In this document: positions 6,426 to 15,565 of the stretch, piece by piece | How the letters are laid out: every line of letters starts with the position of its first letter | How positions within the stretch are numbered: position 1 is the stretch's first letter | NCBI GenBank assembly: GCA_017471125.1 | Contig: JAFUWR010000107.1 | Location: forward strand, 1-25,435 | DNA: 25,435 nt | From: Clostridia bacterium | GTDB taxonomy: Bacteria > Bacillota > Clostridia > Christensenellales > Aristaeellaceae | Reading direction: 5' to 3' | Translations under genes and position numbers: made by a program | The notes under the pieces: model-generated | The model's database searches: none | What the model was told of the DNA's origin: nothing | Seen by the model: the letters and a program-made list of their open reading frames with translations, nothing else

Positions 6426-7799
6426 ATGAAACTATGGGCAGGCCGCACGGGCGGCGACGTGGACGAGCGCCTGAGCGCCATCAACAACTCCATCGGCTTC
6501 GACAGCCGCATGTACCGCCAGGACATCCTGGGCTCCGTCGCCCACGCGACGATGCTGGGGAAGGTGGGCGTGGTGACGCCGGAGGAATCGGCGCAGATCG
6601 TGGAGGGGTTGAAGGGCATCCTCGCGGACCTTGAAAGCGGGGCGCTGGAGATCGACATGAGCTGCGAGGACATCCACACCTTCGTGGAGGCCACGCTGAC
6701 CCAGCGCATCGGCACCGCGGGCAAGAAGCTGCACACCGCCCGCAGCCGCAACGACCAGGTGGCGCTGGACATCCGCATGTACCTGGCGGACCAGATCGAC
6801 CGGCTGATCGCGCTGGCGAAGGATTTCGCGGCGGCGCTGTGCGACGTGGCGGAGCGGCACGTGGAGACGGGCATGCCGGGCTACACCCACCTCCAGCGGG
6901 CGCAGCCGGTGACCCTCGGGCACTATCTGATGGCCTACGCCCAGATGCTGCTTCGGGACATCGACCGGCTGACCGACTGCAAGCGCCGCACGCTGGTGCT
7001 GCCGCTGGGCTCGGGCGCGCTGGCGGGCACCACCTACCCGCTGGACCGGGATTTCGTCGCCGAGCAGCTCGGGTTCAACGGCATCTCCATGAACAGCCTG
7101 GACGGCGTGTCCGACCGGGACTTCGCGCTGGAGCTGCTGTCCGATCTGTCGATAATGATGTGCCATTTGAGCCGCTTCTCCGAGGAGATCTGCCTGTGGT
7201 GCAGCTGGGAATTCAAGTTCGTGACGCTGGCCGACGACTTCTCCACCGGCTCCAGCATCATGCCCCAGAAGAAGAACCCCGACATCACCGAGCTGGTGCG
7301 CGGCAAGACCGGCCGCGTCTACGGCGACCTGATGACGCTGCTCACCGCCATGAAGGCGCTGCCGCTGGCGTACAACAAGGACATGCAGGAGGACAAGGAG
7401 GCGCTGTTCGACGCCCTCGACACCGCCGACCTGAGCCTGTCCGTGCTGGCGCCCATGCTGCGCACCGCCACCTTCCACCCCGAGAACATGAAGCGGGCCG
7501 CCGCCGGGGGCTTCATCAACGCCACCGACTGCGCCGACTACATGGTGCGCAAGGGCGTGCCGTTCCGGGATGCCTACGGCGTCACCGGGCGGCTGGTGCG
7601 CTACTGCATCGAGCAGGGCAAGACCCTCGAGACCCTGGGCCTCGACGAGTACCGCCGGTTCTCGCCCGTGTTCGACGACGACGTCTATCAGGCCATCGAC
7701 CTGCTCACCTGCGTCTCCCAGCGCGACATCCCCGGCGGCCCCGCGCCCGCCCGCGTCCGCGAGACCATCGCCGCCACGCGCAGGGCGATCGGGGCGTAG
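6426..7799 (+). CDS. argH: Argininosuccinate lyase
   Basis: Cleaves argininosuccinate to arginine and fumarate, the last step of arginine biosynthesis, in the cytosol as a tetramer. 457 residues, the usual length. Seen: N-terminal LWAGRTGG, TARSRNDQV (about 104-112), GYTHLQRAQP with the conserved His at about 155, and the fumarase/aspartase signature GSSIMPQKKNPD at 275-286 with its mobile catalytic loop. AAAAGGAG lies 8 bp before the ATG. It is separated from argCJBD (19.6-23.8 kb); argG is not next to it. It follows the HTH/zinc-ribbon gene, with which it probably shares a transcript. Confidence 0.97.
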   Translation: MKLWAGRTGGDVDERLSAINNSIGFDSRMYRQDILGSVAHATMLGKVGVVTPEESAQIVEGLKGILADLESGALEIDMSCEDIHTFVEATLTQRIGTAGKKLHTARSRNDQVALDIRMYLADQIDRLIALAKDFAAALCDVAERHVETGMPGYTHLQRAQPVTLGHYLMAYAQMLLRDIDRLTDCKRRTLVLPLGSGALAGTTYPLDRDFVAEQLGFNGISMNSLDGVSDRDFALELLSDLSIMMCHLSRFSEEICLWCSWEFKFVTLADDFSTGSSIMPQKKNPDITELVRGKTGRVYGDLMTLLTAMKALPLAYNKDMQEDKEALFDALDTADLSLSVLAPMLRTATFHPENMKRAAAGGFINATDCADYMVRKGVPFRDAYGVTGRLVRYCIEQGKTLETLGLDEYRRFSPVFDDDVYQAIDLLTCVSQRDIPGGPAPARVRETIAATRRAIGA

Positions 7800-7840
7800 G
7801 TCCATCGAACGATTTTATCACGATCAACCATTTTTTACTG

Positions 7841-7869
7841 TTGACAGTCTGGCGGATCTGGCATATAAT
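7841..7869 (+). promoter_or_regulatory. Strong sigma-A promoter of the structured RNA/PBECR4 unit
   Basis: TTGACA (7841-7846), 17-bp spacer, TATAAT (7864-7869): full consensus. It predicts a start near 7876, more than 200 bp before the PBECR4 gene, so a long untranslated RNA is made. Confidence 0.85.
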
Positions 7870-7871
7870 AT

Positions 7872-8045
7872 GTGTAGCGGAGGAGCGATCCGACGCACAG
7901 TGGAGCACTCTACACTATAAACGGATGCTTTTACGGTCTGTGATGCCGGAGCCGGGATGACATCGGTGACGGCGGAGGCGAACAAAGGTGGCAGCTCACC
8001 ATAGGTCATCTTAGCCGAGAGGCGAAAGAAAGCTGCATCGTGTCT
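7872..8045 (+). ncRNA. Structured untranslated RNA (leader or stand-alone ncRNA), unassigned class
   Basis: No coding frame. Seen pairings: GTGTAG (7872-7877) with CTACAC (7910-7915) enclosing two small hairpins, CGGA/TCCG (7878-7881/7889-7892) and AGTG/CACT (7899-7902/7906-7909); GATGAC (7956-7961) with GTCATC (8005-8010); inside that GGTG/CACC (7987-7990/7997-8000) with loop GCAGCT; GCC/GGC closed by a GAGA tetraloop (8014-8023). The loop GCAGCT (7991-7996) is fully complementary to AGCTGC (8031-8036), a pseudoknot. GATGC (7924-7928) could instead pair with GCATC (8035-8039), an exclusive alternative. I cannot match it to T-box, TPP, SAM, c-di-GMP or other riboswitches I know; raiA-type or 6S-like RNA is not excluded. 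If the start is at 7876, the outermost stem is partly lost. Confidence 0.6.
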
Positions 8046-8050
8046 TCAAG

Positions 8051-8080
8051 TGCCTTGCTTCAAACGCAAGGCATTTGTAT
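8051..8080 (+). terminator. Terminator-like hairpin just before the PBECR4 start
   Basis: TGCCTTGC (8051-8058), 7-base loop, GCAAGGCA (8066-8073), then TTTGTATTAT. The T-tract is imperfect. Its position between the structured RNA and the ribosome binding site at 8084 fits a partial terminator or attenuator. Confidence 0.6.
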
Positions 8081-8092
8081 TATGAGGAATAC

Positions 8093-8734
8093 ATGGATAG
8101 TATTTACGAATGTGCGAAGAGCTTTCGCGGTCTGCTGACGACGCGATACCTGTTCGTAGTGTCGAAGCGCAGGACCGCTATACAGTTCACGCTGGATTTC
8201 ATGGAGACAGACTTCTACCACCTCGCAGGCTTCCAGCACCTGGACGACATCGCCATCGAACGGGACCGAAACCGGACGCTCGACCTGATCGACCGCCGCG
8301 TCATCACGGACGGGCTTCTCGCCAAGAGCAGGTTTTATCGGGACGTTCCTCGGGTCGAGTACAGCGATGTCAAGCGGCGCATCGAAGCGCTGTGCAGGCT
8401 TGAACAATACCTGGATGCCCGGAACTACATCAAGGTGTTCGCGGTGACGGACGCACGTTCCATCAGCTTGATCGGCGCGGAGTATGTCATCAAGAGCAGC
8501 CTGCGAGGCGCGCCCGACCCCGTCTATATCTTTCTGCGAAGGCGCAGGGAATCGGACAACTATTGCGTCGCCTCCTTCTTCCCCGAGAAGAACAACGCCT
8601 ATGGCGGAGAGATGCTCCACTGGATGCTCAAGCTCAAGATCACGGCGACCGAGGCGGTCGAGTTGTATCGGCACCCGGGCTACACCGCGAAGCCGGAAAC
8701 AAGCAGCACTCCCGATGGGACGGGCTTGATATGA
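8093..8734 (+). CDS. PBECR4-family (Barnase-EndoU-ColicinE5/D-RelE-like) nuclease-like protein
   Basis: 213 residues. The pattern matches PBECR4 proteins: ECAKSFRGLLTTRYLFVVS, LDFMETDFYHLAGFQHLDDI, a middle region with LLAKSRFY and LCRLEQYLD, then AEYVIKSS, VYIFLRRRRESDNYCVASFF and a WMLKLKI end. PBECR domains were described from phage polyvalent proteins as members of the BECR fold, which holds RNA-cleaving toxins; activity of free-standing cellular forms is, to my knowledge, untested. Start set at ATG 8093 because GAGGA (8084-8088) precedes it and homologs begin there; a TTG at 8075 lies in the hairpin. It is preceded by a strong promoter, a structured RNA and a terminator-like hairpin, so expression is probably attenuated. 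Confidence 0.75.
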   Translation: MDSIYECAKSFRGLLTTRYLFVVSKRRTAIQFTLDFMETDFYHLAGFQHLDDIAIERDRNRTLDLIDRRVITDGLLAKSRFYRDVPRVEYSDVKRRIEALCRLEQYLDARNYIKVFAVTDARSISLIGAEYVIKSSLRGAPDPVYIFLRRRRESDNYCVASFFPEKNNAYGGEMLHWMLKLKITATEAVELYRHPGYTAKPETSSTPDGTGLI

Positions 8735-8752
8735 TCCGCCATAAAAAAACAC

Positions 8753-8781
8753 TTGACAGAACAGGCCATCTTTGGTATAAT
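8753..8781 (+). promoter_or_regulatory. Promoter of the tRNA-Ser pair
   Basis: TTGACA (8753-8758), 17 bp, TATAAT (8776-8781) with a TGG extension, about 20 bp before the first tRNA. Confidence 0.85.
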
Positions 8782-8800
8782 GCTAATGCTGGTTTGGTGA

Positions 8801-8886
8801 GGAGAGATGGCCGAGTGGTTGAAGGCGCTGGTCTTGAAAACCAGTGATGTCGAAAGGCACCGGGGGTTCGAATCCCTCTCTCTCCG
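8801..8886 (+). tRNA. tRNA-Ser (anticodon UGA)
   Basis: Acceptor GGAGAGA pairs with TCTCTCC; discriminator G at 8886. Anticodon arm CTGGT-CTTGAAA-ACCAG gives anticodon TGA. A long variable arm (TGATGTCGAAAGGCA) marks a class II serine tRNA. T-loop TTCGAAT. CCA is not encoded. Confidence 0.97.
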
Positions 8887-8899
8887 TTCATTCGGCTGT

Positions 8900-8988
8900 G
8901 GAGAAGTACCCAAGAGGCCGAAGGGGCTCCCCTGCTAAGGGAGTAGGGTGGGATAACTGCCGCGAGGGTTCAAATCCCTCCTTCTCCG
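8900..8988 (+). tRNA. tRNA-Ser (anticodon GCU)
   Basis: Acceptor GGAGAAG (8900-8906) pairs with CTTCTCC (8981-8987), discriminator G. Anticodon arm CTCCC-CTGCTAA-GGGAG gives anticodon GCT. It has a long variable arm as in class II tRNAs and T-loop TTCAAAT. CCA is not encoded. It lies 13 bp after the first tRNA-Ser and is co-transcribed. Confidence 0.97.
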
Positions 8989-8992
8989 CTTC

Positions 8993-9033
8993 AAAAAAGC
9001 CTTGAAACGTCGCGTTTTAGGGCTTTTTCTTTA
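8993..9033 (+). terminator. Terminator of the tRNA operon
   Basis: AAAAAAGCC near 8993-9001 pairs with GGCTTTTT at 9021-9028 across an inner AAA/TTT stem, ending in TTTTTCTTT. Confidence 0.8.
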
Positions 9034-9060
9034 TATACTGACGTGTGTGGGGGAACGGCT

Positions 9061-10398
9061 ATGGAGTGGGAGCTTATACGGCTGGGGCCGGGGATGACGG
9101 CGCGATACGAGATCGCGGACCGGCGGCCGAAGAAGGTGAACGCGGTGGAGTTCGGCATGGGCGAGGCCATGCTGGGCGTGGCGAACCGGCTGATCGACGC
9201 GGCGGACGCGGGGGTCGGCGTGGCCTGCGTGGAGGCGGGGGAGTCGGGCTACGCCCGTATGCTGAACGAGCAGGGCGGGCTGTACACCGTGGTGGTCCGG
9301 GGCTACGAGGGCGAAACGCCCGTGCGCCGGGAGGCGGTGATACAGTGCGTGCTGGAGGTCCATGAAGCGGACGGCCTGCCCGCGCTGGCGGGGAACGGCG
9401 ACCTGGTCTTCGGCATCGTGGACGACAGCCCGGAGGCGGTGGCGCTGGCCCTGCGGTTCATCGAACTGCGCCGGGCGGCGGGACTGGCCGACATCCCCAT
9501 GTACGCGCTGGGCGCGGGCATGCCGGACGTGGACGCGCCGGTCTACCGGGCCCTGGCGGACGGCCTGGCGTTCCGCAGCGAGCCGGACGAGGCGGTGCGG
9601 CTGTGCCGGGAGATGAACTACCGGGACGACATGCTCTACATCGCCGAGCCCTACGCGCGGCTGACGCTTTTCCATCTGGAGGCCGTGCGCGGGCGCTTCC
9701 CGCTGGACAGGGCCGAGGGCGTTCGCTTCGCGGGCCTGTTCGAGCTCATGCGCGTCGGCATGCTGAACGGCCTGGTCTACGACGCGGGCATCTTCCTGAT
9801 GGCGGCGGCGGGCTGGCTGAACGGCTGCGACACGCTCAGGGACTGCATGGACCACGAGCGCCTGCGCCGGTTCGTGGGCGAGGCGTTCACCGAGGAGATA
9901 CTGCCCTCGGCGGCGCTGTCGGGCATCGATCGGCAGGACGTGGAGCGCTGCGTCATCGAGAGCTTCGGACGCTACGCCGACCCGCTGAACCGCAACCGGG
10001 TGCTCCGCGCCGCGGGCGGGCTGCTGGGGCGGTTCGCACGGGGGCCGCTGCAGCTCATCCAGAGCCACGCGGAGGCCGAGTTCGAGCCGCCGCGACGGCT
10101 GGCCTTCGCCCTGGCGGCGACGATCATGCTGTACGCGGGCGCGCGGCAAAACCCGGAGACGGGCCGGTACGAGGTCATGCGGGGCAAGACCGTGGAGGCG
10201 CTCCACGACGACCCCGCGCTGATCGCCCACTTCGCCACCCTGTCCCACGACATGCCACCTGAGAGCCTGGCCTATGCCGCGCTGGCCGACCGGGAGCTGT
10301 GGGGGCACGACCTGCGGGAGGTGGACGGCCTCGAGGCGCGGGTGGCGCTGGACATCGCCGCCATCCAGCGGGAGCCGGGGTTCCTGCCGACGGCATAA
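9061..10398 (+). CDS. Mannitol dehydrogenase/altronate oxidoreductase-like protein lacking catalytic residues
   Basis: 445 residues with the two-domain layout of the long-chain mannitol dehydrogenase family, closest in pattern to tagaturonate reductase (UxaB): FGMGEAMLG near residue 31 (Rossmann loop), MLNEQGGLYTVVVRG (67-81), and a C-terminal helical domain (GCDTLRDCMDHERLRRFV, FTEEILPS, GPLQLIQ, RRLAFALAA). The family's catalytic K-x4-N-x2-H reads R231, N236, V239, so the Lys and His are replaced; the NTTEAG nucleotide-site motif reads DDSPEA (121-126). It is probably not a normal sugar-acid reductase; it may be a pseudoenzyme or have another role. Start at ATG 9061 is chosen for the G-rich site just upstream; GTG 9043 is the alternative. 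No sugar-acid genes are nearby. Confidence 0.75.
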   Translation: MEWELIRLGPGMTARYEIADRRPKKVNAVEFGMGEAMLGVANRLIDAADAGVGVACVEAGESGYARMLNEQGGLYTVVVRGYEGETPVRREAVIQCVLEVHEADGLPALAGNGDLVFGIVDDSPEAVALALRFIELRRAAGLADIPMYALGAGMPDVDAPVYRALADGLAFRSEPDEAVRLCREMNYRDDMLYIAEPYARLTLFHLEAVRGRFPLDRAEGVRFAGLFELMRVGMLNGLVYDAGIFLMAAAGWLNGCDTLRDCMDHERLRRFVGEAFTEEILPSAALSGIDRQDVERCVIESFGRYADPLNRNRVLRAAGGLLGRFARGPLQLIQSHAEAEFEPPRRLAFALAATIMLYAGARQNPETGRYEVMRGKTVEALHDDPALIAHFATLSHDMPPESLAYAALADRELWGHDLREVDGLEARVALDIAAIQREPGFLPTA

Positions 10399-10403
10399 AA
10401 CAA

Positions 10404-10440
10404 GAGCCTTCGCGTCATGTCGGCGCGAAGGCTCCGTTTT
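10404..10440. terminator. Bidirectional terminator between convergent genes
   Basis: GAGCCTTCGCG (10404-10414) and CGCGAAGGCTC (10424-10434), a perfect 11-bp stem, with TTTT to the right and an AAAA run to the left. It ends both the dehydrogenase-like gene and the str operon. Confidence 0.9.
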
Positions 10441-10444
10441 GATC

Positions 10445-12514
<2,070 letters not shown>

Positions 12515-12585
12515 AGTCAGTTGCCTACTTTCTTTAAGTCTCCGCGATGTGCGGCATTTGAAATTAACAGTCTCCCCATTACGAC

Positions 12586-12612
12586 CTTCACCACGCTTTT
12601 AGCGTGGTGAAG
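12586..12612. other. 12-bp perfect hairpin in the rpsG-fusA gap
   Basis: CTTCACCACGCT (12586-12597), TTT loop, AGCGTGGTGAAG (12601-12612). No U-run follows on the minus strand, so it is more likely an RNA processing or stability element than a simple terminator. Confidence 0.6.
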
Positions 12613-12643
12613 TGTACGGAGTCCTATGCGATTGATAAGGATA

Positions 12644-13114
12644 TTACCACCTGTAATGGGCGAAAGCCTTGTTGGCCTCGGCCATCTTGTGCATATCCTC
12701 GCGGCGCTTCACGGCGTTGCCAGTGTTGTTGGCAGCGTCCATGATCTCGCCGGCCAGCCGGTCGGCCATGCTCCGCTCGCCGCGCTTGCGGGCGAACATC
12801 ACCAGCCAGCGCAGGGCCAGGGTCTGACGGCGCTCGGGACGGATCTCGATAGGCACCTGGTAGGTGGAACCGCCGACGCGGCGCGCCTTGACTTCCATGG
12901 CGGGCATGATGTTGGCGATGGCCTGGTTGAAGACCTCCATGGCCTCCTTGCCGGTCTTGGCGGCGACGGTATCAAAAGCATCGTAGCACACGGCCTGCGC
13001 GACGCCGCGCTTGCCGTCGTACATCACCTGGTTGATCAGCTTGGTGATGATGGTCGTTCCATATACAGGATCCGGAAGCACTTCGCGCTTCGGGATAAAT
13101 CCACGTCTGGGCAT
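12644..13114 (-). CDS. rpsG: 30S ribosomal protein S7 (uS7)
   Basis: Binds the 3' domain of 16S rRNA and nucleates head assembly. 156 residues, full length: MPRRGFIPKREVLPDPVYG, LINQVMYDGKRGVAQ, VKARRVGGSTYQVPIE, ALRWLV and C-terminal KAFAHYRW are all standard. GGAGGGG precedes the start. It sits between rpsL and fusA as in the usual str operon. In E. coli S7 represses its own operon; whether that occurs here is not visible. Confidence 0.98.
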   Translation of the reverse strand: MPRRGFIPKREVLPDPVYGTTIITKLINQVMYDGKRGVAQAVCYDAFDTVAAKTGKEAMEVFNQAIANIMPAMEVKARRVGGSTYQVPIEIRPERRQTLALRWLVMFARKRGERSMADRLAGEIMDAANNTGNAVKRREDMHKMAEANKAFAHYRW

Positions 13115-13284
13115 TGAAACCCCTCCTTGATATATCTACAAACGTTAAGTGAACGAGAAACAGGCAAAAGCGCGTGCGGTCGTTGGCGCAACCGCATTTG
13201 CCCAATCAATCGACCATTCCGCATATTCCCACGTTCCAAATGGACCATGCTTCGTGATCGCTCGATCGTTTTCGCCAACGGATT

Positions 13285-13374
13285 CGCCCCGCGTCACTGC
13301 CTTACGGCAGCCGCGGGTTTCGGCCCGGCCAGCCAAATGGCCTGGGCCTCAGTCCGGCAAAGCCGGACGCTCAA
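13285..13374. repeat. Intergenic multi-hairpin repeat, copy 1 (rpsL-rpsG gap)
   Basis: The ends match copy 2 at 13843-13941: CGCCCCGCG...ACTGCC...GGCAG...CGCGGGTTTCGG at one end, and CTCAGTCCGGC...GCCGGACGCTCAA at the other. The middle differs in sequence but is a hairpin in both copies (GGCC...GGCC here). It starts about 7 bp after the rpsL stop. The remaining gap (13115-13284) holds no convincing gene; the only open frames are short. Confidence 0.75.
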
Positions 13375-13381
13375 AATCCTC

Positions 13382-13756
13382 TTACTTCTTCGGACGCTTC
13401 GCGCCGTAGAGGGAGCGGCCCTGCATGCGCTTGGCAACGCCAGCGGCATCGAGGGCGCCGCGGATGATGTGGTAGCGGACGCCGGGGAGATCGCGGACCT
13501 TGCCGCCGCGGATCAGCACCACGGAGTGCTCCTGCAGGTTGTGGCCGATACCCGGGATGTAGCAGGTACCTTCGATGTTGTTCGTCAGACGAACGCGCGC
13601 GATCTTACGCAAAGCGGAATTCGGCTTCTTGGGGGTCTGCGTCTTGACGGACATGCAGACGCCTCGCTTCTGCGGACAGGACTGCAGAATCGGGGAATTC
13701 GACTTGCTGGTTACCTTTTCTCTACCCTTGTGGATCAACTGATTGATCGTCGGCAT
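13382..13756 (-). CDS. rpsL: 30S ribosomal protein S12 (uS12)
   Basis: Decoding-centre protein, 124 residues, full length. Seen: MPTINQLIHKGREK, TPKKPNSALRKIARVRL, GHNLQEHSVVLIRGGKVRDL, PGVRYHIIRGALD and a basic C-terminus. The streptomycin-site lysines in TPKKPNS and GGKVRDLPG are wild type. AGGAGG precedes the start. First classical gene of the str operon; follows the L7Ae-like gene after 181 bp that contain a repeat. Confidence 0.98.
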   Translation of the reverse strand: MPTINQLIHKGREKVTSKSNSPILQSCPQKRGVCMSVKTQTPKKPNSALRKIARVRLTNNIEGTCYIPGIGHNLQEHSVVLIRGGKVRDLPGVRYHIIRGALDAAGVAKRMQGRSLYGAKRPKK

Positions 13757-13842
13757 TGAAGAAAAGCACCTCCTGAACTATTATGAGTGGTTTTAAGCCT
13801 CTATATACACTTCCGCAACCCTGGAAGGCAATAAAGCATTAT

Positions 13843-13941
13843 CGCCCCGCGCCACTGCCTGCGGCAGGCGCGGGTTTCGGGCGCGTCTTGCGGCTTTGCC
13901 GCTGCGCTTGCGCCCTCAGTCCGGCTTCGCCGGACGCTCAA
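13843..13941. repeat. Intergenic multi-hairpin repeat, copy 2 (L7Ae-rpsL gap)
   Basis: Same end sequences as copy 1 at 13285-13374. Three hairpins: CTGCC/GGCAG, a GC-rich middle stem around GCGGCTTTGCCGC, and GTCCGGC/GCCGGAC. The end TTGAGCGTCCGG (minus strand) supplies the TGA stop of the L7Ae-like gene, so the element has settled onto the gene's 3' end. Confidence 0.75.
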
Positions 13942-14186
13942 GCGGGTTTTCTGATACCAGCGGACGCCGTCTTGACCTCGATGCCGCAGGCCTCGCCCAG
14001 CAGCTTCATGCTGTCGACCTCCACCATGCGCACGCCCATCCTGTTGCAGGCGTCCCGCACCTGGCGGACGATGAACAGGTCGGCGTCCCGCGCCACATAC
14101 GCCTCGGCGATCTCGCCGGCCAGTATGGCGCGCACGAGCCTGCGCGTGCCGACGACCTTGTCGGCGTTCTTCAGCCTCTCCAGCAT
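13938..14186 (-). CDS. L7Ae/L30e-family ribosomal protein-like (YbxF type)
   Basis: 82 residues: MLERLKNADKVVGTRRLV, AYVARDADLFIVRQV, RMGVRMVEVDSMKLLGEACG and VKTASAG match the small L7Ae-family proteins that head the str operon in Bacillota and bind kink-turn RNA. Start set at ATG 14186 because the GAAAGGAG site lies just before it; an upstream TTG at 14210 would put that site inside the gene. Its stop lies in an intergenic repeat. It is the first gene after the str promoter. The precise role in ribosomes is not established. Confidence 0.88.
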   Translation of the reverse strand: MLERLKNADKVVGTRRLVRAILAGEIAEAYVARDADLFIVRQVRDACNRMGVRMVEVDSMKLLGEACGIEVKTASAGIRKPA

Positions 14187-14224
14187 CCCGCGCACACTCC
14201 TTTCAGACAAACCCAGACTTATGC

Positions 14225-14253
14225 ATCATACCATTTTGTGCCTGTGTTGTCAA
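14225..14253 (-). promoter_or_regulatory. str operon promoter
   Basis: On the minus strand TTGACA (14253-14248), 17 bp, TATGAT (14230-14225) with a TGG extension, 40 bp before the L7Ae-like start. Confidence 0.85.
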
Positions 14254-14296
14254 GCAAAATGGGTTGCGTGAGGGAATTTTAACGTTTTTAGGGAGG

Positions 14297-15565
14297 TCAT
14301 TTCGCCTGCGCATCCTCTTTTTCCATCGCGGCGTAGTACCGCTGCCCGGCGGCGTGGGCGGCTTCATCGCGGGCGGCGTTGATGGCGTCGAAGTTGGCGA
14401 TCAGCAGCTCCACCAGCTCGCCGGACAGCGCGCCCTTTGCGGCGTCGCCCCGCAGCACCGCCCGGGCTTTGTCGGGGTCCATGCCCTTGCGGTAGGGGCG
14501 GTCCTCGGTGATGGCCGAGAACACGTCCGCCACGGCCATGATCCGCGCGCCCAGCGGGATCTCGTCGGCCTTGAGGTGGAAGGGATAGCCCGCGCCGTTG
14601 AGCTTCTCGTGGTGGAACGCGGCCCAGACGGCGATCTGGTCGAAGCCCCGTATCTCGCGCAGGATCACGTAGGAGAAGTAGGCGTGCTCCTTCATGACGT
14701 TGAACTCCTCGTCGGTGAGCTTGCCGGGCTTTTCCAGTATCTCCCGGGGGATCTTGAGCTTTCCGATGTCGTGGAGGTTCCCGGCCATGCGCATCATCAG
14801 GCACTCCTCCGCGCACATCCCGGCCAGCCGTGCCAGCGCTTCGGCGGTGGCGGCCACGCCCGCGGAGTGCATGGCGGTGAAGGGGCTGCGGAAGTCGATG
14901 AGCCGGGAGATGATGTCGGTGTATTGCAGGGCCTCCTCGAGGGTCACCCAGCGGTCGTCCGGCAGGAAGTCCAGGAAGCGCTCGGGCCGGTACAGCATGT
15001 CCAGCCACACGCCCTCCCGACGGCTGACGGCGTCGAAGGCTTTGCGCACGTCGGGGTGGTATTCCCGGTCGCCTGCGCCCTCCACGCACTGTCGGATGTG
15101 ATCCACCTGGTTCAGGACCGGCTTGTCCGGCTCCAAGAGCAGCGCCACCGTGTCGGCCAGGTGGACGATCTGCCCGATCAGCACCGGCCGCGCGCGCAGC
15201 AGCGTCCGCAGGGACGGAGCGGCGCTCCGCCAGGGGGTCTGGCTGTGGCGCACCACGTCGGCGAAGAAGCGGGTCACCGGATGCCCGCCCAGCAGCGCCG
15301 CGCCCGCCTGGGCCAGCGCCGCCGCGTCCTGCTCGATGTCCTCGAGGGTGATCGCGCCCTCGCGCAGGATGCCGCCCACGTCGTGCAGCATCGCGCCGCC
15401 CAGCGTCAACAGCCGCTCCTGCTCGGACAGGCCCATCTCCTCCGCGATCACGCAGGACAGGTACGCCACCTTCTGGTGGTGGTCCTGCACGTCGTGGCTG
15501 ATGATGTTCATGACCGGGGGCAGGGCGCGGACCAGGTCGTGCAGCGTCGTCAAAGGCTTTTTCAT
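14297..15565 (-). CDS. Double HD-domain protein with C-terminal HD-GYP domain
   Basis: 422 residues. The N-terminal half carries one HD domain (HDVQDHH near 24-30, MLHDVGG at 59-65, HLAD at 135-138). The C-terminal half is an HD-GYP domain: H233, HD at 265-266 with K269, H294, HHE at 318-320, GAGYP at 324-328, and D347 in ADVFSAITEDRPYRK. HD-GYP enzymes hydrolyse c-di-GMP (some c-GAMP) using a bi- or tri-nuclear metal centre; metal ligands here look intact. No membrane or receiver domain, so it is cytosolic. Its ATG overlaps the stop of the upstream MgtC gene (ATGA), with GGAGGAG inside that gene: translational coupling. An HD-GYP protein in an MgtC operon suggests a link between second messenger and membrane stress. 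Confidence 0.88.
   Translation of the reverse strand: MKKPLTTLHDLVRALPPVMNIISHDVQDHHQKVAYLSCVIAEEMGLSEQERLLTLGGAMLHDVGGILREGAITLEDIEQDAAALAQAGAALLGGHPVTRFFADVVRHSQTPWRSAAPSLRTLLRARPVLIGQIVHLADTVALLLEPDKPVLNQVDHIRQCVEGAGDREYHPDVRKAFDAVSRREGVWLDMLYRPERFLDFLPDDRWVTLEEALQYTDIISRLIDFRSPFTAMHSAGVAATAEALARLAGMCAEECLMMRMAGNLHDIGKLKIPREILEKPGKLTDEEFNVMKEHAYFSYVILREIRGFDQIAVWAAFHHEKLNGAGYPFHLKADEIPLGARIMAVADVFSAITEDRPYRKGMDPDKARAVLRGDAAKGALSGELVELLIANFDAINAARDEAAHAAGQRYYAAMEKEDAQAK

Noticed and set aside
6432..7805. 457-codon minus-strand frame opposite argH
   Set aside because: Same length as argH only because it is its exact antisense; composition is low-complexity.
7987..8000. T-box antiterminator (AAAGGTGGCA resembles the T-box core)
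   Set aside because: The rest of the T-box consensus (ACCGCG) is absent, GGTG instead pairs with the nearby CACC, and the downstream gene is not a tRNA- or amino-acid-related gene.
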